From Acidimicrobiales bacterium (lineage in GTDB: Bacteria > Actinomycetota > Acidimicrobiia > Acidimicrobiales > Poriferisodalaceae), in contig JAWKIQ010000001.1 in assembly GCA_041394185.1 (NCBI GenBank), positions 1,550,001 to 1,614,000 on the forward strand: a stretch of DNA of 64,000 nt. The letters are read 5' to 3'. Below, in pieces: positions 37,640 through 46,142 of this stretch (within the stretch, counting starts at the first letter, position 1; the number at the start of each line of letters is the position of its first letter). A program made the position numbers and the translations under genes. The notes under the pieces are model-generated. The model was not told the DNA's origin and searched no databases. It saw only the letters and a list, made by a program, of their open reading frames with translations.

Positions 37640-38416
37640 TCAGCCGAAGTTCGGTTCGCGCTTTTCGACGAAGGCGGCGATGCCCTCCTTGCCGTTGGCC
37701 GATGCCATCGCGGCGGTGATGGCCATGCCCTCACGTTCGCCCGCTTCGGGCAGCGCCGAATCGAAGCCCTCGTAGATCAGGCGCTTGGCCTTGCCGAGAG
37801 CCGACGACGCACCTGCCGCCATCTGAGCCGCCAGATCGAGCGCTGCCTGGTCGGCCTCGCCCTTGGGTACGACCCGGTTGACCAGGCCCCACGCCTCGGC
37901 CTCGTCGGCGGTCAGCACACGGTTGGTCAGGGTCAGGTCGAGCGCGCGACGAAGCCCGATGTGACGACCCAGGAAGTAGGTGGATGTTCCGTCGGGGGTC
38001 ATCGCCGCACGCGTGTAGGCCATCGTGAACTTGGCGTTCTCGGATGCGACCACCAGGTCGAACGACGAGACGATCGACAGGCCCGCGCCGCCGGCCGCAC
38101 CGCCGACCGAGGCCACCACAACCTTCTCCATGCTGTTCATCAGGTAGATCGCGCCGTGGAAGTCGACCAACATGTCGGCCGCGGTCTGGGGCAGAGCGTC
38201 ACCGCAGTCGTTGAAGAACTTGAGGTCGCCGCCAGCGCAGAACACCTTGCCCTCGGCGGTTACGGCAACCGAACGCACTGCGTCGTCGTAGGCGGCCTCG
38301 AGCATCGCGGCGCGCAGATCGGCAGCAAACGTCGGGTTGACCGCGTTGGCGCCCTCTGGCCGATTGAAGCGGATGTGCGCTACGCCTTCGCTGACGCTGT
38401 ATTGGATCGTCTCCAT
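37640..38416 (-). CDS. Enoyl-CoA hydratase/isomerase family protein
   Basis: 258 residues of the crotonase fold: VAHIRFNRPEGANAVNP, FCAGGDLKFF and GGAAGGAGLSIVSSFDLVVAS form the CoA site and oxyanion hole, with AMTPDGTSTYFLGRHIG following. The Glu pair of true hydratases is not clear in the usual position (TPDG), so an isomerase or other crotonase reaction is possible. ATG at 38416 follows GAGGAG by 8 bp. Confidence 0.9.
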   Translation of the reverse strand: METIQYSVSEGVAHIRFNRPEGANAVNPTFAADLRAAMLEAAYDDAVRSVAVTAEGKVFCAGGDLKFFNDCGDALPQTAADMLVDFHGAIYLMNSMEKVVVASVGGAAGGAGLSIVSSFDLVVASENAKFTMAYTRAAMTPDGTSTYFLGRHIGLRRALDLTLTNRVLTADEAEAWGLVNRVVPKGEADQAALDLAAQMAAGASSALGKAKRLIYEGFDSALPEAGEREGMAITAAMASANGKEGIAAFVEKREPNFG

Positions 38417-38505
38417 CTTTGGCTCCTCGGTTCGCCGACCTGTCGCGCCATTGTGCCCCACGCGACTGCGCGACTTGGCCTCCGACCCGTGCGTGCCGCG
38501 AGGGA

Positions 38506-39531
38506 TCAGCGCTTGCGGATCAAGGTGATGCCGTCGCCGATGGTCAGCATCAGGACGTCGAGGTCGGCTCGTCCGGCCAGGTGGTCGTTCAGATCCTGCA
38601 GAGCTCCGGTGTCTCCGGGTGCCGGCGGACCAGCCACCATGCCGCTCCAGAGGACGTTGTCCAGAACGATCAGGCCCCGTGGTGACATTCGGGGAAGCAG
38701 AGCCTCGATGTATGACGCGTAACCCGCCTTGTCGGCGTCGATGAAGGCGAAGTCGATTGCCTGATCGCCCAGGTCGTCCAGGCGCTCGGCGGCGGGACCG
38801 ATGTGCAGCTGAATGCGATCGTCGACCCCGGCACGCTGCCAATAGGGTCGGCCGACGGCCGGGTATTCGTCGGAGATGTCGAAACAGTGCAAGGTCCCCT
38901 CCGGGCCCAGGCCCCGCGCCACCCACAATGCGGACATGCCGGTGAAGGTGCCGATCTCGACCGCGGTGCGAGCGCCTGTCATCTCGACCAGCAGCTTGAG
39001 GAACCGGCCCTGATCCTCGCCGATGTTCATGCCGGCCATGGCACCGAACCGTTGGCGGGTCGTCTCGGCGAGTTCGGCCGCGGTCGAGTCGAGCGGCTGG
39101 CTCATGTGGTCGAGCACATAGTCGTAGAGCTGGGGTGACGCACCGACCGTGCGGCCGCTGGCAACAGGCCGCACCCGCTGCGCACCGGCCGCCAGTTGTC
39201 CTGCAATCCAGCCGTCGAGCAGCGAACCGTCGTGCAGAGCGGTCGCCGGAACCGTCAGGCGCCCGAGGGCTGCGAGCACCTCGTCGGGGTCGTCGTCGGG
39301 GGCGACCACCAGGCCCAATCCAACACAGTTGCGAGCCAGCAGGTCTCCGTACCCCCACATCGAACGGGCAACACTCCTGGCGACGTCGCGTGAAACCCCC
39401 CGGCCCAGGTCGAACCTGATCGCCATGGCCACCCCAGATCGCGCCGCCTCGCCGATCGCGGCTTCGACAGCCTCGGCGTCGCCGTCGCCGTCGAGCCGGA
39501 CGATCAAGTGGTCTGCTGTTGGTTCAACCAT
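38506..39531 (-). CDS. O-methyltransferase (CCoAMT family) with extra N-terminal domain
   Basis: 341 residues. Residues about 140-341 are a class I SAM O-methyltransferase (VEIGTFTGMSALWVARGL for SAM, FIDADKAGYASYIEALLP for the metal/catalytic Asp, LDNVLWSGMVAGP). The first 120 residues form an additional alpha/beta segment (HLIVRLDGDGDAEAVEAAIG, FDLGRGVSRDVARSVARSM) that looks STAS-like in outline, not normally part of this family. The SAM half probably methylates a catechol-like or lipid substrate. Divergent from the acyl-CoA synthetase gene. Confidence 0.85.
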   Translation of the reverse strand: MVEPTADHLIVRLDGDGDAEAVEAAIGEAARSGVAMAIRFDLGRGVSRDVARSVARSMWGYGDLLARNCVGLGLVVAPDDDPDEVLAALGRLTVPATALHDGSLLDGWIAGQLAAGAQRVRPVASGRTVGASPQLYDYVLDHMSQPLDSTAAELAETTRQRFGAMAGMNIGEDQGRFLKLLVEMTGARTAVEIGTFTGMSALWVARGLGPEGTLHCFDISDEYPAVGRPYWQRAGVDDRIQLHIGPAAERLDDLGDQAIDFAFIDADKAGYASYIEALLPRMSPRGLIVLDNVLWSGMVAGPPAPGDTGALQDLNDHLAGRADLDVLMLTIGDGITLIRKR

Positions 39532-39576
39532 GGGTGCAAGCTATGCCGCCCCGCAACCAGCGACTACGTTCGGCCG

Positions 39577-41085
39577 ATGGCCAACCCCGGGCACCATGCT
39601 GCAAACCGCCCCGACGATCCGGCGCTGATCATCGCCGACACCGGCGAAACCCTGACCTGGGCCGGGTTGCACAACATGGCGGTGGCAGCCGCGAACCACC
39701 TGCACGACCTGGGTCTTCGCCCCGGCGATCCGGTGGCGTTCTGTCTCGAGAACCGCTTCGAGTTCGCTGCGATGGTGTGGGCCGCCCAGTACTCGGGCCT
39801 GCGCTACACCCCCATCTCGAGCCGGTTGACCCGAGACGAGATCGCCTACATGGTCGCCGACTGCGAGACGACGGTGCTGATCCACTCGAACGAAACGGCT
39901 GTTGCCGGTGAGGCGGCGGCCAGCGCGGGCCGGGCCGTTCGCGTCGTCGATGTCGACGTGCCGGGCGCGATCGATTGGCGCGAGGGTGCCGCCCAAGCCC
40001 GGTTCGATCGGGTCGAGGGCATCACCATGCTGTACTCGTCTGGCACCACTGGCCGCCCCAAGGGGGTCAGGCGTCCGGCGCCGCCCGAACCGATCGAAGA
40101 ACTGCCGCCGGGCGACCGGATGCTGGCCTCGGCCTACGGCATCGAGCCCGCCAGCGTCTATCTGTCGACGGCGCCGCTGTATCACTCGGCACCGCTGACG
40201 TTCCTGCTGCAGATGGGTCGCATCGGAGCGACGACCGTGGTGATGCGGCGCTTCGACGCCGCCGGAGCGCTGGAAGCCATCGAGCGCTATCGGGTGACCC
40301 ACAGCCAGTGGGTTCCGACCATGTTCGTGAGGATGCTGGCGCTGCCCGAGGCAGACCGAAACGGGCGCGACCTGTCGTCGCATGTGTTTGCCATCCACGG
40401 TGCAGGCCCGTGCCCGGTGCACGTGAAGGAAGCGATGCTCGACTGGTGGGGCCCGATCGTGCACGAGTACTACGCAGGCACCGAAGGCGCCGGCATGTGT
40501 GTGATCGGCCCCGACGAATGGCTTGCCCACAAGGGTTCGGTGGGCAGGTCTATCCGCGGGCCGGTGCAGATCCTGGACGACGACGGCAAGCCGCTGGGGC
40601 CTGGCCGGATCGGCCAGATCTGGTTTGCCAACAGCGCCGACTTCTCGTATCACCGCGACGGGGCCAAGACCGCGGGCGCCAGGGGCCCTGGCGGGTCGGG
40701 CACCTTCGGCGACATCGGCTATGTCGACGAGGACGGCTACCTGTACCTGACCGACCGCAAGTCGTTCACCATCAACGCCGGCGGCATCAACATCTACCCG
40801 CGCGAGGTCGAAGAGGTGCTGATGAAGCACCCGGCGGTGTTCGACGTCGCCGTGTTCGGCATACCCAATGCCGAGTATGGAGAGGAGGTCAAAGCCGTGG
40901 TGCAGCCTGCAACGGGGCTGCATGCCTCGGACGAGTTGGCCGTGCAGCTCGTCGAGCATTGCCGCACCCAGCTGGCATCGTTCAAGCTGCCCCGCACGAT
41001 CGACTTCATCGACGAACTGCCCCGCGAACCGACGGGCAAGCTGAGGGTGGCCCAGCTGCGTGCCCAATACACCGATCTTCGGTGA
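39577..41085 (+). CDS. Acyl-CoA synthetase (AMP-forming)
   Basis: 502 residues of the ANL superfamily: P-loop-like TMLYSSGTTGRPKGV, adenine motif YYAGTEGAGM, GDIGYVDEDGYLYLTDRKSF (core motif and hinge), and the C-terminal lysine in EPTGKLRVAQ. It activates a carboxylic acid to its CoA thioester; substrate probably medium or long-chain acyl, judged by nearby enoyl-CoA hydratase. ATG at 39577 chosen; its family N-terminus begins there. Confidence 0.92.
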   Translation: MANPGHHAANRPDDPALIIADTGETLTWAGLHNMAVAAANHLHDLGLRPGDPVAFCLENRFEFAAMVWAAQYSGLRYTPISSRLTRDEIAYMVADCETTVLIHSNETAVAGEAAASAGRAVRVVDVDVPGAIDWREGAAQARFDRVEGITMLYSSGTTGRPKGVRRPAPPEPIEELPPGDRMLASAYGIEPASVYLSTAPLYHSAPLTFLLQMGRIGATTVVMRRFDAAGALEAIERYRVTHSQWVPTMFVRMLALPEADRNGRDLSSHVFAIHGAGPCPVHVKEAMLDWWGPIVHEYYAGTEGAGMCVIGPDEWLAHKGSVGRSIRGPVQILDDDGKPLGPGRIGQIWFANSADFSYHRDGAKTAGARGPGGSGTFGDIGYVDEDGYLYLTDRKSFTINAGGINIYPREVEEVLMKHPAVFDVAVFGIPNAEYGEEVKAVVQPATGLHASDELAVQLVEHCRTQLASFKLPRTIDFIDELPREPTGKLRVAQLRAQYTDLR

Positions 41086-41104
41086 TGCACGGCCGCTGGG
41101 AAGC

Positions 41105-41881
41105 TCAGGCCGCCACCCACATGGCACCGCTGGTGTAGCGCCGCAGACCGGCACGAAACGCCAGTGCAGCCACACAAGCCAGTCCAACGGCGAACGCCGC
41201 CGAGGCAACCGCGACCCACGGATCGAGGTCTCTGACGAACCGTGTGGGCAATGCGGTGATGAAACCCGCCGGCACCACGGTGAACATCAGGACCTTCACC
41301 ATGCCGCTGAACACATCGACCGGGTACGAAGCGAACAGCACCACCGAGTGAAAGCCCAGTTCGCCAACGTCGGACCGACCGCCCAGGAAAGCCGTCGACC
41401 CCGCCAGCACCAGAAACGACACCAGTGCCGTTGCGCCGATGAACACCGCGACGACGAAGGCCGCAGCACGAGCCGGTGTGGGGTTGCCGGCCACGACGAA
41501 AAGGCCGATTCCAAAGGCCAGATCGCCCATGTTGACCGGTTCGATACGCCTGACCAGAAGGTATGCCAGCGTCGGCACCGGCAACACCAACGCCTCGTCG
41601 ATGGCGCCCTGAGCGATCAGCCGCCCCAGATGACGCGAGTTGTTGAGCAAACCCAGCGCAACGCCGCCAACAGCGGTGAGAACAGCCTGCAGCACCATCA
41701 CGTCGGCGAGGACCCAGCCCCTAACCTCGCCCAGCTGCTCGAAGAAGATGAGCCAGAACACGACCCAGAACGAGTCGTTCACGATCATGACCGACGCCTG
41801 GAACCAGAAGCTCCGTCGGTTGGCCCACGCGTCCTGCATCGAGCCGACCCAGGTGCGGGCCAGGGCCCGCGCCGCCCTCAC
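41105..41881 (-). CDS. ABC-2-type transporter permease (COG3694/DUF990-like)
   Basis: 258 residues with about six membrane helices and the family N-terminus WVGSMQDAWANRRSFWFQ. It pairs with the next permease and the ATPase as an exporter of unknown substrate. The GTG at 41881 overlaps the stop of the second permease gene (GTGA), so the three genes form one transcript. Confidence 0.87.
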   Translation of the reverse strand: MRAARALARTWVGSMQDAWANRRSFWFQASVMIVNDSFWVVFWLIFFEQLGEVRGWVLADVMVLQAVLTAVGGVALGLLNNSRHLGRLIAQGAIDEALVLPVPTLAYLLVRRIEPVNMGDLAFGIGLFVVAGNPTPARAAAFVVAVFIGATALVSFLVLAGSTAFLGGRSDVGELGFHSVVLFASYPVDVFSGMVKVLMFTVVPAGFITALPTRFVRDLDPWVAVASAAFAVGLACVAALAFRAGLRRYTSGAMWVAA

Positions 41882-42669
41882 GACACACCCGCCGTCAGTC
41901 GGCGCTCGCCCCAACTGAACACCGCAGCAGCGGAGATGAACGCGACCACCAACCAGGCGAGCTGTATCAACAGCAGTTCGGGCTCGAAGAATCCTGCCGC
42001 CAGCCGGGCCGGAACGTAGGCCATGGCCATGAACGGAAGCCACCGGGCCAGCGTCTCGAGCCAGTCGGGCAGCACCTCGAGCGGCAACAACATGCCGCCC
42101 ACGACAAATACGAACTTCTGGTAAACGAACCATGTGGCTCGCGAGTTGCGCAACCAGAACGCGACTGCCGCGAACACGTGCTGGGCGGTGATGTTCACCA
42201 CCAGCCCCAGGAACAGCGCAGGCGCCGCCAAACACAACGAGGCCCACGACGGCGGCGCGCCGATGACGATCAGGCTCAGCGGCACGGCCGCCGCCGTGCA
42301 CACAGCAAGGCGCGGCACCATTCCCCCGACCTGGGCCGCCCACACCAGATAGAACATCGGAACCGGCCGCAGCAGCGCAGCGTCGACCCGTCCGCTGCCG
42401 ATGTCGTCGCCGAGTTCGTCTATGAACTGCATTCGTTGACTGATGGTGGCGATCTCGGACACGGTGACGTACCAGACGAGGGCGACGGCCGAGTAGCCGA
42501 CTACCGCTCCCCCATTGGCCTCTGCGGCCGCACGCCACAGCGCCGACAGCATGGCCACGACGACGATCACGAACGCACCGCTGACCATCAGCCCGCCCCG
42601 GTCGCCCGCAACCTTGGAGGCTTCGGCGGCTGCCGACCTACGCGCGGCCTCGACGATGCGCCGGTTCAC
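41878..42669 (-). CDS. ABC-2-type transporter permease (COG4587/DUF990-like)
   Basis: 263 residues with about six membrane helices; MQFIDELGDDIGSGRVDAALLRPVP is the conserved cytosolic stretch of this permease family, followed by YLVWAAQVGG. The GTG at 42669 overlaps the ATPase stop. It is the partner of the permease at 41105 and together they form the membrane channel. Confidence 0.87.
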   Translation of the reverse strand: MNRRIVEAARRSAAAEASKVAGDRGGLMVSGAFVIVVVAMLSALWRAAAEANGGAVVGYSAVALVWYVTVSEIATISQRMQFIDELGDDIGSGRVDAALLRPVPMFYLVWAAQVGGMVPRLAVCTAAAVPLSLIVIGAPPSWASLCLAAPALFLGLVVNITAQHVFAAVAFWLRNSRATWFVYQKFVFVVGGMLLPLEVLPDWLETLARWLPFMAMAYVPARLAAGFFEPELLLIQLAWLVVAFISAAAVFSWGERRLTAGVS

Positions 42670-43622
42670 GACGAGCCCGCCTCGTACACACCGGCGATGA
42701 CCTCTTCCAAAGGTGGGTCTACGACCGAGAGATCGGCGACCGGCAACGTGTCCAGCACCGCGTCTACGACGTCGCGCACCGCGGCCAGCGAGGTGTCGAC
42801 GTCGAATGTCAACCGGGTGGCGTCGGCGCGGGTGAGGGTTGCGCCCAAGATGTCGATCGAGGACACCTCGACCGGGTGGACGAGCCCCACCTCGACCCGC
42901 TTCGACGCCAGCAGCGTGCGCCGCATGGCCTCGACGGTGTCGTCGATGATGATGCGACCGTGGTTGACGATGATGGTGCGATCGGCCACCACCTCGATGT
43001 CGGCGACGTCGTGCGAGGTCAGCAAGATGGTGGTGCCGCGCTGCTTGTTCAACGTCACCAGCAGGTCCCGAAAGCGCTGTTTGGCCACCAGGTCGAGACC
43101 GATCGAGGGTTCGTCCAGCATCAAGATCTGGGGCTGATGCAACAAGGCGGCGGCCAGCTCGCAACGCATGCGCTGCCCCAACGACAGCGTGCGCACGGGC
43201 TGGTCGAACAGATCGGTGGCCCCCAGCAATTCGCCCAACTCTGCGACCCGTCGGGCGGCCTCGTCGTCGTCGACACCGTGGATGGCGGCAAGCATCGAGT
43301 AGGCGGCCCTGGACGGCAGCTCGGCCCACAGCTGCGACCTCTGGCCGAACAGGGTGCCGATGCGTTCGGCGAGGCGACGACGGTCGGCCCAGGGAACCAT
43401 CCCGGCCACGGTCGCCGCGCCAGAGGTCGGGTGCAATATGCCGGTGAGCATCTTGATCGATGTGGACTTGCCGGCGCCGTTCGGTCCGATGAACGCCACC
43501 CGTTCGCCTGGCTCGACAACGAAGCTGATTCCCCTGACCGCTTCGACAACCCGGCGGCGCGACCGGCGCCCGGTCTCGAACGTGCGGGTCAGATCAGTCG
43601 CCGTTATCGCCCCGCTGCCCAT
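42666..43622 (-). CDS. ABC transporter ATP-binding protein (COG4586-like)
   Basis: 318 residues: Walker A GPNGAGKST, Q-loop region LFGQRSQLW, signature LSLGQRMRCELA, Walker B ILMLDEPSIGLD, and switch His in LLTSHDVADIE, then a C-terminal domain of about 80 residues. It powers the two ABC-2 permeases encoded downstream. ATG at 43622 (GSGAITATDL) is preferred to the GTG six codons upstream. Confidence 0.92.
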   Translation of the reverse strand: MGSGAITATDLTRTFETGRRSRRRVVEAVRGISFVVEPGERVAFIGPNGAGKSTSIKMLTGILHPTSGAATVAGMVPWADRRRLAERIGTLFGQRSQLWAELPSRAAYSMLAAIHGVDDDEAARRVAELGELLGATDLFDQPVRTLSLGQRMRCELAAALLHQPQILMLDEPSIGLDLVAKQRFRDLLVTLNKQRGTTILLTSHDVADIEVVADRTIIVNHGRIIIDDTVEAMRRTLLASKRVEVGLVHPVEVSSIDILGATLTRADATRLTFDVDTSLAAVRDVVDAVLDTLPVADLSVVDPPLEEVIAGVYEAGSS

Positions 43623-43697
43623 GGGGCGAGTTTGGCCCACAAGTCGCAGCCGGGGCAGCGAATATCGCCCGAGGCGGTTGCCTGACTTGGCGGGGCC

Positions 43698-44387
43698 CTA
43701 GCCAGCCGACTCGGCCAGCTCGGCCAGCCGCTTCGGGTCGATGATCTGCAGGCTTCCTCGGCCTGTGACCAGCACCCCCGCCTCGGCGCCTTCTCGAATA
43801 ACCCTGTTGGCCGTCTGACGCACGGTGCCCGCCAGCTCGGCCAGCGCAGACTGCGTCAGGCCTATCGGCTGATCGCCGTAGGCCAGCGCCAGCGCAGCCA
43901 TGCGACGCCACACCCTGGTCTCGGGTGGCAGCTTCAACTCGAGCGCCTGGACGGTGGTGCGTTGAACCCGCCTGGCCAGCACCGATACCAGAAGCCGATC
44001 GAAGCAGGCGTAGGCGATCCGTAGCCGCTCGAAATCGGACCTGGCCAGCACACCCACGACCGAGTTCTCGAGTGCCTTGCCCCTGCTGGTGCGCCTGTGC
44101 TCGTCCACCACCAGGGCAACCTCGCCGAAGATCTCCCCTGGCTGAACCACGTGGAGTGTCAAGACATGACCGGCGGCCGACGACACCTGCAGTTCGATGC
44201 GCCCCGAGAGCAGAACGTACATCGAAGACCCGATGTCGCCCTCGTTGAACAACACCTGCCCTCGCTGCAGAGCGCGACGGTGCACACAAAGCTCTGCGGC
44301 GGCCAACGCCGCCTCGTCCAGTTGTCCTAGTTGCGTCTGTTCGAGCACTTCAAGCTCCGCCCGTTCCCGGTCAACGCGGTGACGCAT
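43698..44387 (-). CDS. Crp/Fnr-family transcriptional regulator
   Basis: 229 residues: a cyclic-nucleotide-binding-like barrel (LQRGQVLFNEGDIGSSMYVLLSGRI, PGEIFGEVALVV) and a C-terminal winged helix (GLTQSALAELAGTVRQTANRVI). No Fnr-type cysteine cluster is seen. ATG at 44387 is preferred because a Crp-spaced inverted repeat lies just upstream of it; a start at 44429 would place that repeat in the coding region. It may regulate the ABC exporter on the same strand, 75 bp downstream. Confidence 0.88.
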   Translation of the reverse strand: MRHRVDRERAELEVLEQTQLGQLDEAALAAAELCVHRRALQRGQVLFNEGDIGSSMYVLLSGRIELQVSSAAGHVLTLHVVQPGEIFGEVALVVDEHRRTSRGKALENSVVGVLARSDFERLRIAYACFDRLLVSVLARRVQRTTVQALELKLPPETRVWRRMAALALAYGDQPIGLTQSALAELAGTVRQTANRVIREGAEAGVLVTGRGSLQIIDPKRLAELAESAG

Positions 44388-44400
44388 TGCACAACCCGAG

Positions 44401-44416
44401 TGTCGCACGCACGACA
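44401..44416. promoter_or_regulatory. Crp-spaced inverted repeat upstream of the regulator gene
   Basis: TGTCG (44401-44405) and CGACA (44412-44416) are exact inverse complements separated by six bases, the half-site spacing of Crp/Fnr operators. It is 13 bp upstream of the ATG at 44387, a position suited to autorepression. Confidence 0.45.
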
Positions 44417-44472
44417 GACGGGCGCTCACTCGTGGCTCATCGTTGGGTCACATCCAAACAAGGGGGAATCCA

Positions 44473-45099
44473 ATGCTGTTGTTCTCACGAATGGCGACTC
44501 CGACGGTGTCACCGAAGAAGGCGATGCCGTTCGTTCACAAGGTCACGGCCTATGTGAACGAACACTCGGATCTCGAGCTGAGCTGCTGGTTGGCAACGCT
44601 GGGAGTGCCTGTGGGTACGGTCGCGTGGTCGACGGTCGCCGAATCGCAGGCCGCCCTGGCCGCCGCAAACGCTGGCCTGATGAGCGACCCGGGCTATCTG
44701 GACGTGCTGGAAGAGGGCGAGGCGCTGGGCAACACGCCAGCGGTCGACTCGTTGCGCAACCACATCTACGGCGACCGCAAGGCGTCGGCGGTCGGCTCGG
44801 TGCTGCAGATGACGTCAGGGGTCGCAGAGACCGCTCGCCTGGCAGACGCCATCGGCTGGGCCGTCGACATGGCCAGCTATGTCGAGTCGGTGATCAACAG
44901 CCCCGTCGTGGTGACCAATAGCGTCACGGGCACCCTCGGCGAGCTGAGCTTCATCTCCGTTCAGGATGGCTACGAGCAGGTCGACTCGGCCCGCAACGCA
45001 CTTCAGGCAGACACCGGATATCTCGAGCGAATCGCCAAGAGCGACGGCCTGTTCGTCTCGGGCTCGGGACAAGTAGTGCAAGCGATGCGCATCATCTGA
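44473..45099 (+). CDS. Conserved-looking hypothetical protein with internal duplication
   Basis: 208 residues, ATG after GGGGG. I do not recognise the family. The N-terminal half (ALAAANAGLMSDPGYLDVLEEGEAL) and C-terminal half (SARNALQADTGYLERIAKSDGL) are similar, each ending in a GYL-x-x-x-x-x-x-x-L helix, so it may be a duplicated alpha/beta-barrel dimer domain of the NIPSNAP/ABM type. No signal peptide or membrane segment. Confidence 0.75.
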   Translation: MLLFSRMATPTVSPKKAMPFVHKVTAYVNEHSDLELSCWLATLGVPVGTVAWSTVAESQAALAAANAGLMSDPGYLDVLEEGEALGNTPAVDSLRNHIYGDRKASAVGSVLQMTSGVAETARLADAIGWAVDMASYVESVINSPVVVTNSVTGTLGELSFISVQDGYEQVDSARNALQADTGYLERIAKSDGLFVSGSGQVVQAMRII

Positions 45100-45129
45100 G
45101 AGCGCACCCGATCGGGCCGGTGGAGAATG

Positions 45130-45155
45130 GGGCGGCGCCTTGGGCGCCGCCCTTT
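45130..45155. terminator. Intrinsic-terminator-like hairpin between convergent genes
   Basis: GGGCGGCGCC (45130-45139) and GGCGCCGCCC (45143-45152) form an exact 10-bp stem with a TTG loop, followed by TTT. It lies between the stop of the plus-strand hypothetical gene and that of the minus-strand SMP-30 gene, where a two-way terminator is expected. Confidence 0.65.
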
Positions 45156-45197
45156 CGCGCCGCCCTTTCGCACTGCCCTTTCGCACTGCCCTTTCGC
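45146..45197. repeat. 13-bp tandem repeat, four copies
   Basis: Four consecutive 13-bp units at 45146, 45159, 45172 and 45185 share GCCCTTTCGC; the first two begin GCC, the last two ACT. The first unit overlaps the right arm of the terminator-like hairpin, so the tract may have grown from it. Confidence 0.85.
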
Positions 45198-45222
45198 TCC
45201 ATGTGCAGGGTGCTGTTGGCCG

Positions 45223-46077
45223 CTAGGGCAGCCCCGCATGTGGGTGCTCGACGCGGGTCCAGTAGATGGCACCCGCGGCCTTGCCTGCAACCTCTTTCGG
45301 GTGGCTGCCCGGCGCGGTCAGAACGAAAAGGGTGCGCCCATCGTCACCGCCCAGAACGCAAGCAAAGGTCCGGTCGGGTGTGGCGATGGTGTCGGTGACC
45401 TGGCCTCCCTCGACCACTCGAACCACCTGCGAACCGCGAGCGTCGGAGAACCAGATGCCCCCGGCAGCGTCGAGGGTGCAGCCGTCTGGGGCCATACCCG
45501 GCGTGTCGGCCCATCGCCGCCGATCGGTGAGGCTGCCGTCCTCGGCGATCGTGAACGCTTCGTACCCCTGGCCGAAGCTCTCTCCGACGATCAGTGTCGA
45601 ACCGTCGGGGGTGATGACGGATCCGTTCGGGAACCGCAGGCCTGGCTCGGCCACCTTGGCGGTGCCGTCGGGCCGAATCATTATCAAGTCGGCGGCCGCG
45701 GGGTCTTCGCCGGCTTCGAAATCGAACCCGAAGTTGCCTACGTAAGCGGTGCCATCGGCGGCGACGACCATGTCGTTGCAGTTGCCGGCGGCGAGGGCGC
45801 TGAGGTCGCAGTGCAGCACCAGTTGCCCTTCTTGTTCTCGCATCACCCGCCGGCTGGTCATGAACACCACCAGCAACGTGCCGTCTGGCATCCAACCGAG
45901 GCCCGACGGCCGGTCTGGCAGAGCAGGGTGAACAGCTTCGCGGTGGCCGTCTGTGGTGACCGTGTAGATCGTCGCCTGGTAGAAGTCGCTGTACCAGAGC
46001 TTGCCGTCGCGCCAGCGGGGCCCCTCACCGAAGTCGACCCCGTCTACCAACAGTTCCCATTCAGACATTGCGACCAT
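45223..46077 (-). CDS. SMP-30/gluconolactonase family protein
   Basis: 284 residues forming a six-bladed propeller of the SMP-30/gluconolactonase/LRE family: DFGEGPRWRDGKLWYSDF (metal-site Glu), GNCNDMVVAADGTAYVGNFG (metal-site Asn) and DGCTLDAAGGIWFSD (metal-site Asp). It probably hydrolyses a lactone or ester. The ATG at 46077 follows GGGGGAG; a longer frame upstream overlaps the divergent peroxiredoxin gene and is rejected. Confidence 0.9.
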   Translation of the reverse strand: MVAMSEWELLVDGVDFGEGPRWRDGKLWYSDFYQATIYTVTTDGHREAVHPALPDRPSGLGWMPDGTLLVVFMTSRRVMREQEGQLVLHCDLSALAAGNCNDMVVAADGTAYVGNFGFDFEAGEDPAAADLIMIRPDGTAKVAEPGLRFPNGSVITPDGSTLIVGESFGQGYEAFTIAEDGSLTDRRRWADTPGMAPDGCTLDAAGGIWFSDARGSQVVRVVEGGQVTDTIATPDRTFACVLGGDDGRTLFVLTAPGSHPKEVAGKAAGAIYWTRVEHPHAGLP

Positions 46078-46142
46078 GGCTCCCCCAGTTGCGTTCGTCA
46101 CACCGACCATAATGGGAGCACTCGACAGGAGGGGAAGCACAG

